From positions 1 through 64,000 of the forward strand of contig NZ_JAHUWJ010000010.1 of NCBI RefSeq assembly GCF_019219075.1: a stretch of DNA of 64,000 bases. Reading direction: 5' to 3'. This stretch comes from Chitinophaga sp. sic0106 (lineage in GTDB: Bacteria > Bacteroidota > Bacteroidia > Chitinophagales > Chitinophagaceae). Position 1 is the first letter of the stretch, and every line of letters begins with the position of its first letter. Shown here piece by piece: positions 42,901 to 52,400 of the stretch. A model generated the notes under the pieces. The model saw nothing but the letters and a program-made list of their open reading frames with translations, was not told the origin of the DNA and made no database searches. The position numbers were made by a program, and so were the translations under genes.

Positions 42901-43223
42901 GGCAACAGTTCCAGGAGCACTACCTCCAGCTGTTTATCACGGTCTTTTTTCAGTGCATCTATTTCCTGGTAAATGGTATCTTTTATTGTAACATCCTCTG
43001 AGCTATCGGCAGTTTCCTTTTTCTCGGCTATTTCTTTATCAATAGCAGCAAGGTGTTCCTTGATACGAGCGCGGAATTCCTGGGTTTTATGACGCAGGTC
43101 GTCAATAGGCAGGGATTGCAGTTTTTCAAACTCCTCATTGACCTGCTTCACCATTGGAGCGATAGACTTGATATCTCTCTCAGACTTATTCCCTCCAAAC
43201 AGTTTTGTTAAAAAACCTAGCAT
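39903..43223 (-). CDS. secA: preprotein translocase ATPase SecA
   Basis: This 1106-residue motor drives protein export through SecYEG. It has the Walker A region [13 protein letters not shown], the DEAD-like [20 protein letters not shown], the ATP-binding motif [10 protein letters not shown] and [12 protein letters not shown], the preprotein-binding and scaffold domains, and a C-terminal zinc-binding [14 protein letters not shown]. An extra insertion of about 150 residues lies in the middle compared with E. coli SecA, as is common in Bacteroidota. It stands alone with its own terminator. Confidence 0.98.
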   Translation of the reverse strand: MLGFLTKLFGGNKSERDIKSIAPMVKQVNEEFEKLQSLPIDDLRHKTQEFRARIKEHLAAIDKEIAEKKETADSSEDVTIKDTIYQEIDALKKDRDKQLEVVLLELLPQAFAVIKESARRFSTNPTQTVTATALDRQLAVTKDYVTIEGDKATWKNSWTAGGNLVTWNMVHYDVQLIGGITLHQGKIAEMATGEGKTLVSTLPAYLNALAGQGVHIVTVNTYLAQRDSEWNGPLFEFLDITVDCIDAHQPNSPARRQAYLADITYGTNNEFGFDYLRDNMVHSPEEMVQRKHHFAMVDEVDSVLIDDARTPLIISGPVHRGEEQEFHVLKPRIADLFELQRREVNKYLLEAKKLISEGKDDAKTGGLALMRAYRGLPKSSALIKFLSEPGMKVLLQKAENYYLADQQREMPKVDAGLYFTIEEKNNSVDLTDKGIAQITKAGEDADFFIMPDVGSEIAEIEKLDVAPEEKLQRKDALLQDFAQKSDRIHSVQQLLKAYTLFEKDVEYVVIDDKVKIVDEQTGRILDGRRYSDGLHQAIEAKENVKVEAATQTFATITLQNYFRMYHKLGGMTGTASTEAGEFWEIYKLDVVNIPTNIPISRLDAEDLVYKTKRDKYKAVIEEVKKLQSQGRPVLVGTTSVEVSELLSKMLTFEKIPHNVLNAKQHAREAQVVAAAGLPGAVTIATNMAGRGTDIKLGPGVKEAGGLAIIGTERHESRRVDRQLRGRAGRQGDPGSSQFFVSLEDDLMRMFGSDRIAGLMDRMGYKEGEVIQHSMITRSIERAQKKVEENNFGIRKRLLEYDDVMNKQRTVIYAKRNHALFGERLAIDVDNAFYDVAENMITTHKESGDHEAFKLDAIMNFAIDTEITAEELARTDAQALSTRLYNEGKSNYQRKVDAISAHMLEAAQNILQQHNQYGTIRVPFHDGRKQLWIYADLQQIEATKGHEVMNSLERNITLHLIDDAWKEHLRAMDDLKQSVQSAVYEQKDPLLIYKFEAFNLFKQMDGETSRDIVSFLCKSMIPVQQDEQDEQMVEEAHRPEERTDMSKMRATHEEMNDHASYQESGPQYAQEVEEKTEPVRVGPKVGRNDPCPCGSGKKFKQCHGRDL

Positions 43224-43848
43224 ATAGAATGTTTAATTACGAATTACGATTTCAATTTCCTTGTGTAACCTTCCCTTTGGCTGTGCTGGAGCAAATCCAT
43301 CATCAGTTTTCATCTTCCCCTAATATAGCCCGTGGCAGGCAGGCTGCCGGCTTGGTTAGTTGGATAGACGGGGATTGTAGCTACTCAAATACTATGCTTG
43401 GAAAACCTCCCTGACAAGGTGACAGTTGCAGGTACTGCTTTTCAAGGCCTGTAAAATTAGTAATAAATTTGGGGAATTCCGGGATGAATTCGGGGCATAA
43501 TACGCCAGAAATGATTTTTAACAAAATACAATTTGATATCAGGTCAAATTGACGGATTCTGACATGTATACTGCGGACAGGCCACGCCGGGCTGTCAAAA
43601 TGCCGAACAACCGGTTGCGAATGAAAATGGGGTTATTTATCAAAAAGGTATTATCCTGGTTTTAAAGTAGTCTTCAAATTGCAGCTATGGGGGCATTCTC
43701 CGGGCTCTAAAATACTTTTTTATCAGACCATCTGAAAATTTTTAAAAAAATGCCATTCATCCAGAAAAACCCTGAAAAGTGTGAATACTTTTTATAAATT
43801 TAGTCGTTTTATTACTAGTTTATATAAACCACACAAAACTCCACGTTT
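43224..43848. other. intergenic region between secA and the catabolic cluster
   Basis: This 625-bp divergent region holds no gene that I can support. A GC-rich imperfect hairpin (GGCAG/CTGCC) lies near 43330, and the right end carries the palindrome GTTTATATAAAC (43818-43829) close to the MFS start codon. It should contain the promoters of secA and of the sugar cluster, but I find no exact -7 consensus. Confidence 0.5.
43818..43829. promoter_or_regulatory. 12-bp palindrome before the catabolic cluster
   Basis: GTTTATATAAAC is a perfect palindrome ending 19 bp before the MFS start codon. It could be an operator for the whole cluster. It lacks the central CG typical of LacI sites, so the nearby LacI protein is not an obvious binder. 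Confidence 0.35.
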
Positions 43849-45123
43849 ATGGCAAAGGCGATTCAGCCGTCTAAATTATTTGTGGCCAGCTGCATGGCAT
43901 TACTGGTTACTTCCCTGTCCTTCGGTATTCGTGCCGGCATTTTGGGAGACCTGGGAAAACAGTTTGATCTCAGCGCGTCGCAGTTGGGCATTATAGCCAG
44001 TACTGCTTTCTGGGGCTTCCCGCTGGCAGTAGTTATAGGAGGGTTTGTGGTGGATATTATAGGCATGAAACGCCTGCTCCTGGCTGCCTTTGTGCTCCAT
44101 CTTGCCGGTATTCTGCTGACTATATTCGCCACCGGATTCAGTACACTTTTTGTATCCACCCTTTTCATTGGTATGGCTAATGGTACAGTAGAGGCAGCGT
44201 GTAATCCGCTGGTAGCTACTATCTACCCTAATAACAAAACTACCAAACTCAATCACTTCCATCTTTGGTTCCCTGGCGGTATCGTAATAGGCGCACTGGT
44301 AGTGTTTTTCCTTTCCGGCATGGGCCTGAATTACAAGGTACAGATGGCAACGATGATCATACCAACATTATTGTATGGTTACCTGTTCCTTAAACTAGAC
44401 TTCCCGGTAACGGAGCGTGTGGCTTCGGGTATCAGCAATGCCCAGATGTATCGCAGTCTTGGTACGCCATTATTCATCGTGATTTTTGTGTTAATGTTTG
44501 GTACCGCTATCACTGAGCTGTTTACCGGCCAATGGATAGAAGTACTGTTAAAAAATGTAACAGAAAATGCCATCCTGATACTGGCGATGACGGCGGGTGT
44601 ACAAACCCTGGGGCGTGCTTTTGCCGGCCCTATTGTACATCGGATGTCGCCCACCGGCGTACTGCTGATATCTGCTGTGCTCTCTGCTATTGGCCTGTAT
44701 ATGCTAGCACATGTAAGCGGAAATATGGTATTTTTGGCGGCCTTTATTTTTGGAATGGGCGTAACTTATTTCTGGCCATGTATGATCGGATTTGTATCTG
44801 AAAATATTCCGGAATCGGGTGCACTCGGCATGAACCTGGTAGGTGGTGCAGGTATGTTTGCCGTTTCAATTTATACTATCTTCATGGGTGGATTTTACGA
44901 CAGCAAGCTGTCCAATGCCTTGCCGGCAGGCGCATCCCTGGATGCCTACCGCACCGCGGCGCCGGGTACAGCAGAAGCGGACGCCTTTGCCAAAGCACAA
45001 GCCGTAGCAGGTCCTGAAATCCTGAATGCAACTTTAGTAATACCTGTAGTGCTGATTTTTGCTTTTACAGGACTTTATTTCTACATGCGTAACCGTAAAA
45101 AACCGGACATCGCAATTGCCTAA
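43849..45123 (+). CDS. MFS transporter, probably sugar uptake
   Basis: This 424-residue protein has about twelve hydrophobic segments and the MFS fold. It contains GDLGKQFDLSASQLG, the loop GFVVDIIGMKRLL between helices 2 and 3, and the long periplasmic insert KLSNALPAGASLDAYRTAAP near the C-terminus. It resembles sugar/proton symporters of the FucP/NanT-like groups. It is the first gene of the catabolic cluster, 38 bp before the Gfo/Idh/MocA gene, so it probably imports the sugar acted on by the downstream enzymes. Confidence 0.9.
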   Translation: MAKAIQPSKLFVASCMALLVTSLSFGIRAGILGDLGKQFDLSASQLGIIASTAFWGFPLAVVIGGFVVDIIGMKRLLLAAFVLHLAGILLTIFATGFSTLFVSTLFIGMANGTVEAACNPLVATIYPNNKTTKLNHFHLWFPGGIVIGALVVFFLSGMGLNYKVQMATMIIPTLLYGYLFLKLDFPVTERVASGISNAQMYRSLGTPLFIVIFVLMFGTAITELFTGQWIEVLLKNVTENAILILAMTAGVQTLGRAFAGPIVHRMSPTGVLLISAVLSAIGLYMLAHVSGNMVFLAAFIFGMGVTYFWPCMIGFVSENIPESGALGMNLVGGAGMFAVSIYTIFMGGFYDSKLSNALPAGASLDAYRTAAPGTAEADAFAKAQAVAGPEILNATLVIPVVLIFAFTGLYFYMRNRKKPDIAIA

Positions 45124-45161
45124 TAACACACTATCATCTAAGAAAAAGCTGATCTGAATAT

Positions 45162-46325
45162 ATGACACGCAAGCTAAGAATGGGAATGATCGGAGGCGGT
45201 AAAGATGCCTTCATCGGTGCTATCCACCGTATCGCCGCCAACATGGACGGTCTTATTGAACTCGTTGCAGGCGCACTTAGTATTAATCCTGAAGTGGCCA
45301 CTGATTCCGGTAAAATGTTGTTCCTTGATCCGGAACGCACCTATACCGATTTCAAAACAATGCTGGAAAAAGAAGCTGCCATGCCGGCAGATAAACGCCT
45401 GGATTTTGTTACGATCGTAACCCCAAACTTCGCGCACTTTGAACCTGCAATGATGGCGCTGGAACTGGGTTTCAACGTGGTAATCGAAAAACCGATCACC
45501 ATTTCCCTGGACGAAGCCAAACAGCTGAAAGCGAAAGTAGAAGCTACCGGCCTTTCCCTGCTGCTCACCCACACCTACACCGGCTACCCGATGGTAAAGC
45601 AGGCGCGCCAGATGGTGAAAAACGGTGACCTCGGAAAAATCCGCAAAGTATGGGTAGAATATCCGCAGGGTTGGCTGTCTAAACTCAGCGAAAGAGAAGG
45701 TAACGCACAGGCAGCATGGAGAACCGATCCTAAACGTTCCGGTAAAGCCGGCGCTATGGGCGATATTGGTACACATGCCTTTAACCTGGCTGAATATATC
45801 ACCGGTGCAAAACTCGAAAAACTCTGCGCCGACCTTAACATCGTAGTGCCGGGTCGCGCCCTGGATGATGATGGTGGCGTACTGCTGCGCTTCGACAATG
45901 GCGCTTCCGGTGTGCTCATGGCATCACAGGTAGCTGCCGGTGAAGAGAATGCACTCAAAATCCGCGTGTATGGCGAAAAAGGCGGCCTCGAATGGGCACA
46001 GCACGAGCCTAACACCCTGCTGGTAAAATGGCTGGACAAACCAACCGAAATTTACCGCGCAGGAAACGGTTATGGTTTCCAGAGCTCCTACATGACTCAT
46101 AATACCCGCACTCCGGGCGGACACCCAGAGGGATACCTCGAAGCGTTCGGTAACCTGTACCGCAATTTTGCGCAGACGTTATCCGCTAAAATCGACGGCA
46201 CACAGCCTTCTGCTGAGTCCCTGGACTTCCCGGGCGTAGAAGAAGGTATCCGCGGTATGGCGTTTATTGACAACGTAGTGAAATCTTCGCAGAGCGACGT
46301 TAAATGGACTAATTTCGAGATCTAA
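45162..46325 (+). CDS. Gfo/Idh/MocA family oxidoreductase
   Basis: This 387-residue enzyme has the N-terminal Rossmann fold GMIGGGKDAFIGAIHR and the conserved EKPITISLDEAKQLK, with the Lys of EKP. The C-terminal domain contains WRTDPKRSGKAGAMGDIGTHAFNLAEYI, quoted in part as GDIGTHAFNL with the catalytic His. Members oxidise or epimerise sugars with NAD(P), often at C3 to a keto-sugar. Its place between the MFS transporter and a sugar isomerase supports a role in keto-sugar metabolism. Confidence 0.93.
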   Translation: MTRKLRMGMIGGGKDAFIGAIHRIAANMDGLIELVAGALSINPEVATDSGKMLFLDPERTYTDFKTMLEKEAAMPADKRLDFVTIVTPNFAHFEPAMMALELGFNVVIEKPITISLDEAKQLKAKVEATGLSLLLTHTYTGYPMVKQARQMVKNGDLGKIRKVWVEYPQGWLSKLSEREGNAQAAWRTDPKRSGKAGAMGDIGTHAFNLAEYITGAKLEKLCADLNIVVPGRALDDDGGVLLRFDNGASGVLMASQVAAGEENALKIRVYGEKGGLEWAQHEPNTLLVKWLDKPTEIYRAGNGYGFQSSYMTHNTRTPGGHPEGYLEAFGNLYRNFAQTLSAKIDGTQPSAESLDFPGVEEGIRGMAFIDNVVKSSQSDVKWTNFEI

Positions 46326-46347
46326 TCGGTTAAACGGAAAGGTATTT

Positions 46348-47403
46348 ATGAGAACTATTAAAGGACCTGGTATTTTCCTCGCTCAGTTTATGGGCGATGC
46401 AGCACCATTCAACAGCCTGAAAAGCATTTGCGAATGGTCAGCATCCATCGGTTTTAAAGGTGTACAGATTCCCAGCTGGGATAGTCGCCTTATCGACCTG
46501 CAAAAAGCAGCCGAAAGCAAAACCTATGCGGATGAAATCAAAGGCATCGTAAACGAAGCCGGACTGGAAATTACAGAACTGAGCACGCACCTGCAAGGAC
46601 AACTGGTGGCAGTAAATCCTGCCTTCTCAGAAATGTTCGATCAGTTTGCGCCAGCGCAATATCATAATAACATCAACGCACGTACGGAGTGGGCCGTTAA
46701 CCAGCTGAAATATGCTGCTAAAGCCAGCCGTAACCTGGGCCTCGATGCACACGCTACCTTCAGCGGCGCCCTGCTGTGGGCTCCCGCTATGTACCCATGG
46801 CCTCAACGCCCTACAGGACTGGTAGAAGCCGGCTTTGCCGAACTGGCAAAACGCTGGATGCCCATCCTCAACGCGTTTGACGAGCAAGGAGTAGATGTAT
46901 GCTACGAAATACACCCTGGTGAAGACCTCCACGACGGCGCCAGCTACGAACGCTTCCTCGAAGCCACCGGCAATCACAAACGTGCCTGCCTGCTCTACGA
47001 TCCAAGCCACCTCGTACTGCAATGCCTCAACTACCTCGAGTATATCGACGTTTATCACGAAAGAATCAAAGCATTCCATGTGAAAGATGCCGAGTTCAAC
47101 CCAACAGGACGCAGCGGCGTATATGGCGGATTCCAGGCATGGATCGACCGCCCCGGACGCTTCCGCTCCCTCGGCGACGGACAGGTAGACTTCAAATCCA
47201 TCTTCAGCAAACTGACACAATACGATTACGCCGGTTGGGCAGTAATGGAATGGGAATGCTGCATGAAGCATCCGGAAGATGGCGCAAGGGAAGGCGCTCC
47301 GTTTATTAAAAATCATATCATCCGCGTGACCGACAAAGCATTCGATGATTTCGCAGGCGCCGCCACCGACGACGCTTTCAACAACAGAATTTTGGGAATC
47401 TGA
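46348..47403 (+). CDS. sugar phosphate isomerase/epimerase (TIM barrel)
   Basis: This 351-residue protein belongs to the AP endonuclease family 2 TIM-barrel isomerases. Metal-binding residues lie in VCYEIHPGEDLHDG, LLYDPSHLVLQ, IKAFHVKDAEFNP and VMEWECCMKHPEDG. Relatives isomerise keto-sugars or act on keto-glycosides. It follows the Gfo/Idh/MocA gene by 22 bp, a pairing typical of sugar oxidation/isomerisation pathways. Confidence 0.92.
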   Translation: MRTIKGPGIFLAQFMGDAAPFNSLKSICEWSASIGFKGVQIPSWDSRLIDLQKAAESKTYADEIKGIVNEAGLEITELSTHLQGQLVAVNPAFSEMFDQFAPAQYHNNINARTEWAVNQLKYAAKASRNLGLDAHATFSGALLWAPAMYPWPQRPTGLVEAGFAELAKRWMPILNAFDEQGVDVCYEIHPGEDLHDGASYERFLEATGNHKRACLLYDPSHLVLQCLNYLEYIDVYHERIKAFHVKDAEFNPTGRSGVYGGFQAWIDRPGRFRSLGDGQVDFKSIFSKLTQYDYAGWAVMEWECCMKHPEDGAREGAPFIKNHIIRVTDKAFDDFAGAATDDAFNNRILGI

Positions 47404-47434
47404 TAAAATAACAAGCATCTAAAAAAAACAGAAA

Positions 47435-47851
47435 ATGAAAAAGAGATATTTGGCGCCGTTTGTATTGAGTGCTTTATTCTTCGCAGCCTGCGGAGGTGGT
47501 AGTAATTCAGGAGAGCAACAGGCTGGAACCACTGAAACTGAGCATGCAGCAGACAACTCCATGGTATCACCTAATGCCGATAAACCAATGACCAAAGGCC
47601 AGGAACTGATGGCCCAGCAAGACTGCAAAACCTGCCATAAAGAAGAAATGAAACTGGTAGGCCCGTCTTTCAAAGACATCGCAGGAAAATATCCTAACAA
47701 CAACGAAAACGTGGATAAACTGGCTGATAAAATCATCAAAGGTGGCTCCGGCAACTGGGGAGAAGTGGCTATGCTGCCGCATTCAAACATCTCCAAAGAC
47801 GATGCGAAGGAAATGGTGAAATATATCCTTTCTCTTTCTTCTGCCAACTAA
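47435..47851 (+). CDS. cytochrome c lipoprotein
   Basis: This 138-residue lipoprotein has a signal peptide and lipobox Cys19 (FFAACG) and a Thr/Glu-rich linker. A class I cytochrome c domain follows, with CKTCH at residues 64-68 and a likely axial Met in VAMLPHSN. The domain closely resembles the cytochrome module inside the 1133-residue protein at 49478-52879 (shared GPSFKxxAxKY and GGSG/GGGG-WGExAM blocks). It should carry electrons at the envelope from the sugar oxidation encoded around it. Confidence 0.93.
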   Translation: MKKRYLAPFVLSALFFAACGGGSNSGEQQAGTTETEHAADNSMVSPNADKPMTKGQELMAQQDCKTCHKEEMKLVGPSFKDIAGKYPNNNENVDKLADKIIKGGSGNWGEVAMLPHSNISKDDAKEMVKYILSLSSAN

Positions 47852-47878
47852 TAACCTTTCATCTTCAAAAATGCCAGC

Positions 47879-48595
47879 ATGAAAAAAGTAATTATGGGAG
47901 CTGCCCTGGCTGCATTCATGTGCACCGCCGCATCTGCTCAAAATATCAATACTCTTACCGCTAAGGAAAAGAAAGCAGGTTGGAAACTGCTGTTTGACGG
48001 CAAAACCTCCACCGGTTGGCATACTTATCTGAAAAATGACGCCAGCCCTGCATGGAAAGTAGAAGATGGAGCCCTGGTACTGGATCAGGAAGCTAAAAAG
48101 AACGGCGCACCAGGCGGTGACCTCGTTACCAACGACGAATATGAAAACTATGAACTGAGCATCCAATGGAAAATTTCCGAAGGCGGCAACAGCGGTATCA
48201 TCTTCGGTGTACACGAGTCGCCTGAATTTCACGCCACCTACGAAACCGGTCCTGAAATGCAAGTGCTGGATGATGAAAGACATAGCGACGGCAAAATCGT
48301 AAAACATAATTCCGGCGACCTCTATGACCTGAAAAAGTCTTCCAAACCGGCAGTTAAACCTGTAGGCCAGTGGAACACCGCACAGATCATTAAAAAAGAT
48401 GGTCACCTTACGCTGAAACTTAATGGCGTAACCACCGTTACCACTACCGTTGGCACTCCTGAATGGGATGCACTGGTAGCTAACAGTAAATTCAAAACCT
48501 GGAAAGGCTTCGGCAAATATCAAAAAGGCCATATCGCTCTCCAGGACCATGGTAACGTGGTGTCTTACCGCGATATTAAGATCAGACAACTTTAA
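47879..48595 (+). CDS. DUF1080 protein (3-keto-disaccharide hydrolase type)
   Basis: This 238-residue exported protein has a signal peptide (about residues 1-20, CTAASAQ). The DUF1080 concanavalin-like fold follows: GWKLLFDGKTSTGWHTY, NYELSIQWKISEGGNSGIIFGVHES, PEMQVLDDE and HIALQDHGNVVSYRDIKIR. Characterised members hydrolyse 3-keto-disaccharides and related glycosides. It fits a pathway in which a sugar is first oxidised at C3 and then cleaved. It lies between the cytochrome and ThuA genes. Confidence 0.93.
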   Translation: MKKVIMGAALAAFMCTAASAQNINTLTAKEKKAGWKLLFDGKTSTGWHTYLKNDASPAWKVEDGALVLDQEAKKNGAPGGDLVTNDEYENYELSIQWKISEGGNSGIIFGVHESPEFHATYETGPEMQVLDDERHSDGKIVKHNSGDLYDLKKSSKPAVKPVGQWNTAQIIKKDGHLTLKLNGVTTVTTTVGTPEWDALVANSKFKTWKGFGKYQKGHIALQDHGNVVSYRDIKIRQL

Positions 48596-48626
48596 TATAA
48601 CGTCCGCCTCCGGCGGACGTTATATT
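48594..48626 (+). terminator. strong hairpin between DUF1080 and ThuA genes
   Basis: AATATAACGTCCGCC and GGCGGACGTTATATT form perfect 15-bp arms around TCC, beginning inside the DUF1080 stop codon. The following TTCTT is a weak T-run, so it may attenuate transcription or protect the upstream mRNA rather than end it. Confidence 0.55.
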
Positions 48627-48676
48627 TCTTAAGCAGCTGCTCCGGCATCTCCCTAAGAAAAAAAAGTAAATGTAAG

Positions 48677-48693
48677 ATCCGCCACAGGCGGAT
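48677..48693 (+). terminator. second hairpin before ThuA gene
   Basis: ATCCGCC and GGCGGAT form 7-bp arms around ACA, followed by TTTCCTTTT. It shares the CCGCC-N3-GGCGG core with the larger hairpin 50 bp upstream. Confidence 0.45.
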
Positions 48694-48735
48694 TTTCCTT
48701 TTACAGCCCATTATCATAACAACCACGCACATACG

Positions 48736-49464
48736 ATGAAGAAACTCACCACGTTCCTCGCCTTTTTATTACTGGTGGCCGCCATTACGGCCAACGCAAA
48801 ACACAAATACCGCGTGCTGGTATTCTCTAAAACAAAGGGATTCCGCCATGACTGTATCTCTACTGCCAGACAAGCAATCGTGAAACTCGGCGCAGAAAAC
48901 AACTTCGCAGTGGATACCACAGAAGATGCCTCCGTTTTTACGTACGACAACCTGAAAAAATACGACGCCATCATTTTCAGTTGCACCACCGGCGACGTAC
49001 TGGACAGCGCACAGCAGGAAGCTTTCATAAAATACATCCACAAAGGTGGCGGATTTATGGGTATCCATGCTGCAACAGACACAGAATACGACTGGCCCTG
49101 GTTCGGTAAGCTCTCCGGCGCCTACTTCACCAGCCACCCTAAACAACAGGTCGCTACCCTTAAAGTGGTGGATAAATCCCATATCTCTACCAAACACCTC
49201 CCGGACGATTGGACCAGGAAAGATGAATGGTATAATTTCAGAGATATCAACCCGGATATTCACGTGCTCATCAAAATTGACGAATCTACCTACGAAGGAG
49301 GTAAAAACGGTGATAACCACCCGATGTGCTGGTACCATAGCTTTGAAGGAGGACGTTCCTTCTACACCGAAATGGGCCATACCAAGGAGTCGTACGCCGA
49401 CCCGCTGTACCTGCAGCACCTGCTCGGAGGAATACAATATGCCGCTAACATTAAAGTGAAATAA
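48736..49464 (+). CDS. ThuA domain-containing exported protein
   Basis: This 242-residue protein has a signal peptide (about 1-20, AAITANA) and a ThuA-like class I glutamine-amidotransferase fold. It contains VLVFSKTKGFRHDC, DASVFTYDNLKKYDAIIFSCTTGDVLD, GGGFMGIHAATDTEYDWPWF and HPMCWYHSFEGGRSFYTEMGHT. ThuA proteins act in trehalose and related disaccharide use, probably on keto-sugars. The adjacent 1133-residue protein starts with a second ThuA domain of the same type. Confidence 0.93.
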   Translation: MKKLTTFLAFLLLVAAITANAKHKYRVLVFSKTKGFRHDCISTARQAIVKLGAENNFAVDTTEDASVFTYDNLKKYDAIIFSCTTGDVLDSAQQEAFIKYIHKGGGFMGIHAATDTEYDWPWFGKLSGAYFTSHPKQQVATLKVVDKSHISTKHLPDDWTRKDEWYNFRDINPDIHVLIKIDESTYEGGKNGDNHPMCWYHSFEGGRSFYTEMGHTKESYADPLYLQHLLGGIQYAANIKVK

Positions 49465-49477
49465 GCCCTTAATAATT

Positions 49478-52400
49478 ATGAAACCTATTCTCAGACTACT
49501 CCTGGTAACAGCCATCATTGCTACCGTTACCGGATGTACGAAAAAAAGAGAAGGCAAGCCCCGCATCCTCGTGTTTACCAAAACCACGGCGTTCAGACAT
49601 GCCTCTATTCCTGCCGGTATCGCAGCCTTTCAGCAAAAAATTGCCAGCGACCTGAATATCATCGTTGATACCACAGAAGATGCCAGCAAATTCAATGAAG
49701 ATACCCTTTCCCAATATGCTGCCGTAGTATTCCTGAATACCACCGGCGATGTGCTCGACAACTACCAGGAAGCCGACTTCGAAAGATACATCCAGGCAGG
49801 TGGCGGCTTTGTAGGCGTACACGCCGGCACTGATACCGAATACGACTGGCCATGGTATAACCACCTGGTAGGTGCGCAGTTTGCCAACCATCCCGAAGGC
49901 ATACACGACGCCAAACTCCTCGTGAAAGACCAGCAGTTTTTTGATCCGTATAAACTGCCGGCTACCTTCAACCAGATCGACGAATGGTACAATTTCAAAA
50001 AGATGGACTCCACCCTCAAAGTGCTGATCCAGCTGGATGAAACGTCGTATAAAGGCGGCACCATGAACAACAATCACCCGATTGCCTGGTACCACGAATA
50101 CGACGGTGGCCGCGCTTTCTACACCGGTATGGGCCACACGCCTGAAGCCTATTCACAGGAAAATTTCCTCAACCAGCTGAAAGCCGGTGTGAAATACGCT
50201 ATCGGAGAAAACAAAGTACTCGATTACGGTGCAGCTACCACTATCCGCGTACCTTCTGAAGATCGCTTTACTAAAAACGTACTGGCTGCCGGACAGTTCT
50301 TTGAACCAACGGAAATGACCATACTGCCCAACCTCGATATCCTGGTGGCACAGCGCCGCGGAGAACTGCTGTTGTATAAACAGGCCGACAGGTCCATTTC
50401 CCAGGTGGGCTTCCTGAACGTTTATTTTAAAACAGAAGTGCCGAATGTAAATGCAGAAGAAGGTTTCCTTGGACTCGCCGCAGACCCGGATTTCAAGAAC
50501 AACCATTACCTCTATGCATTTTATTCTCCCAGAGATACTTCGGTAAACCGCCTTTCCCGCTTCACTTTCAAGGATAACAAGCTGGATACCGCCTCCGAAA
50601 AAATCATATTGCAGTTCTACTCCCAGCGCGATATATGCTGCCATACCGGCGGTTCTATCGCCTTTGGACCCGATAACCTCCTGTACCTCTCTACCGGTGA
50701 TAATACCACACCGTTTGATGAACCGAACCAGCAATTCGGCAGTAAAGGTTATGGCCCTACCGACGATCGCCCTGGCCATTTGCAATATGATGGCAGAAGA
50801 TCATCGTCCAATACCAATGACCTGCGCGGTAAAATTCTGCGTATAAAGGTTTTGGCAGATGGCACCTATACCATTCCGGAAGGTAACCTGTTTCCAAAAG
50901 GTACCGAAGGCACCAAACCCGAGATCTATGCGATGGGTACCCGTAACCCTTATCGTATATCCGTTGATCGTAAAAACGGGTATGTGTATTGGGGAGAAGT
51001 AGGCCCTGACGCCAACAACGATGACTCGCTCCGTGGCCCACGCGGCTATGATGAAGTAAACCAGGCTAAAAAGCCCGGCTACTACGGCTACCCGTTGTTT
51101 ATTGCCGATAACAAACCTTATCGTGAGTATAACTATGAAACCGGCGAAAGCGGTAAGTTTTATGACCCTAAAAAGCCAATTAACAACTCCCGCAACAACA
51201 CCGGTTTAAAAGAACTGCCTCCTGCTGTTCCTGCATTCATCTGGTATCCTTATGCCAAATCCACGGAGTTCCCGCTGGTGGGCGCTGGTGGCCGTAATGC
51301 GGAAGCAGGTCCGGTGTACTACAGCGAGTTTTATCCGAAAGAAACACGCTTCCCGGATTATTACAACAACAAGCTTTTTATCTACGACTGGATACGCGGA
51401 TGGATCATGGCAGTAACTATGGACAAAGATGCCAACTATTCCAAAATGGAGCGCTTCATGCCTCACCTGAAGCTGAACGCACCTATTGATATGGAAATGG
51501 GTCCTGATGGCCGCCTGTACGTACTCGAATACGGTAATGGCTGGTTCAGCAAAAACGCCGATGCTGCCCTCACCCGTATCGATTACAACGGTGGCAACCG
51601 CGCTCCTGTAGCCGATATCCAGGTGGATAAACTCAGCGGTGGACTGCCATTCACCGTGAAACTCACTGCCAACGGCAGTAAAGATCCGGATGGTGATAAA
51701 CTCACCTACCTCTGGTCTTTTGGTAACGGTAATAAAAAAGAAACTACTGAACCTACAGTTACCTACACTTTCACTACTGCCGGTGAATACAATGTAGGCG
51801 TAGAAGTAAAAGATAACAACGGCGCCAGCACCCGCAGCCAGCAAATACCGGTATATGCCGGTAACGAAGCGCCGGTGGTGAGCATCAATATCACTGGTAA
51901 CAAAGTGTTCTACTTCCCGGGCAAACAGGTACAGTACGCAGTGAACGTGGTGGATAAGGAAGATGGTTCTTCCGCAGATGGAAAAACTGATAACAGCAAC
52001 CTGTTTGTAAAAGCTGATTACGTACAGGGCCGCGATAAAGCAGCCATGCCGCAGGGCCACCAGATTATCACCGGTGCTATTGCCGGTAAAAACATCATGG
52101 AAGTATCCGATTGTAAAACCTGTCATAAAGTAGATGAAAAGTCCATCGGACCTTCCTTCAAACAAGTGGCAGATAAATACAAGGCTGACCCGAATGCACC
52201 GGAGAAACTGGCGCAGAAAATTATCAACGGTGGCGGTGGCGTATGGGGCGAAACCGCTATGGCGGCGCACCCAGGTCTCTCTACAACAGAAGCAAAACAA
52301 CTGGTAGAATACATCTACTCCGTTGGCGGCGCTACTACCAAAGAGCCATCCCTGGCCGCTTCCGGCAGTATCAACCCGGCGCAGAAAGGTCCGCTGAAAG

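Noticed and set aside
51206-52300. 364-codon minus-strand frame inside the giant sugar-oxidising gene
   Set aside because: It is antisense to a gene with five recognisable domains.
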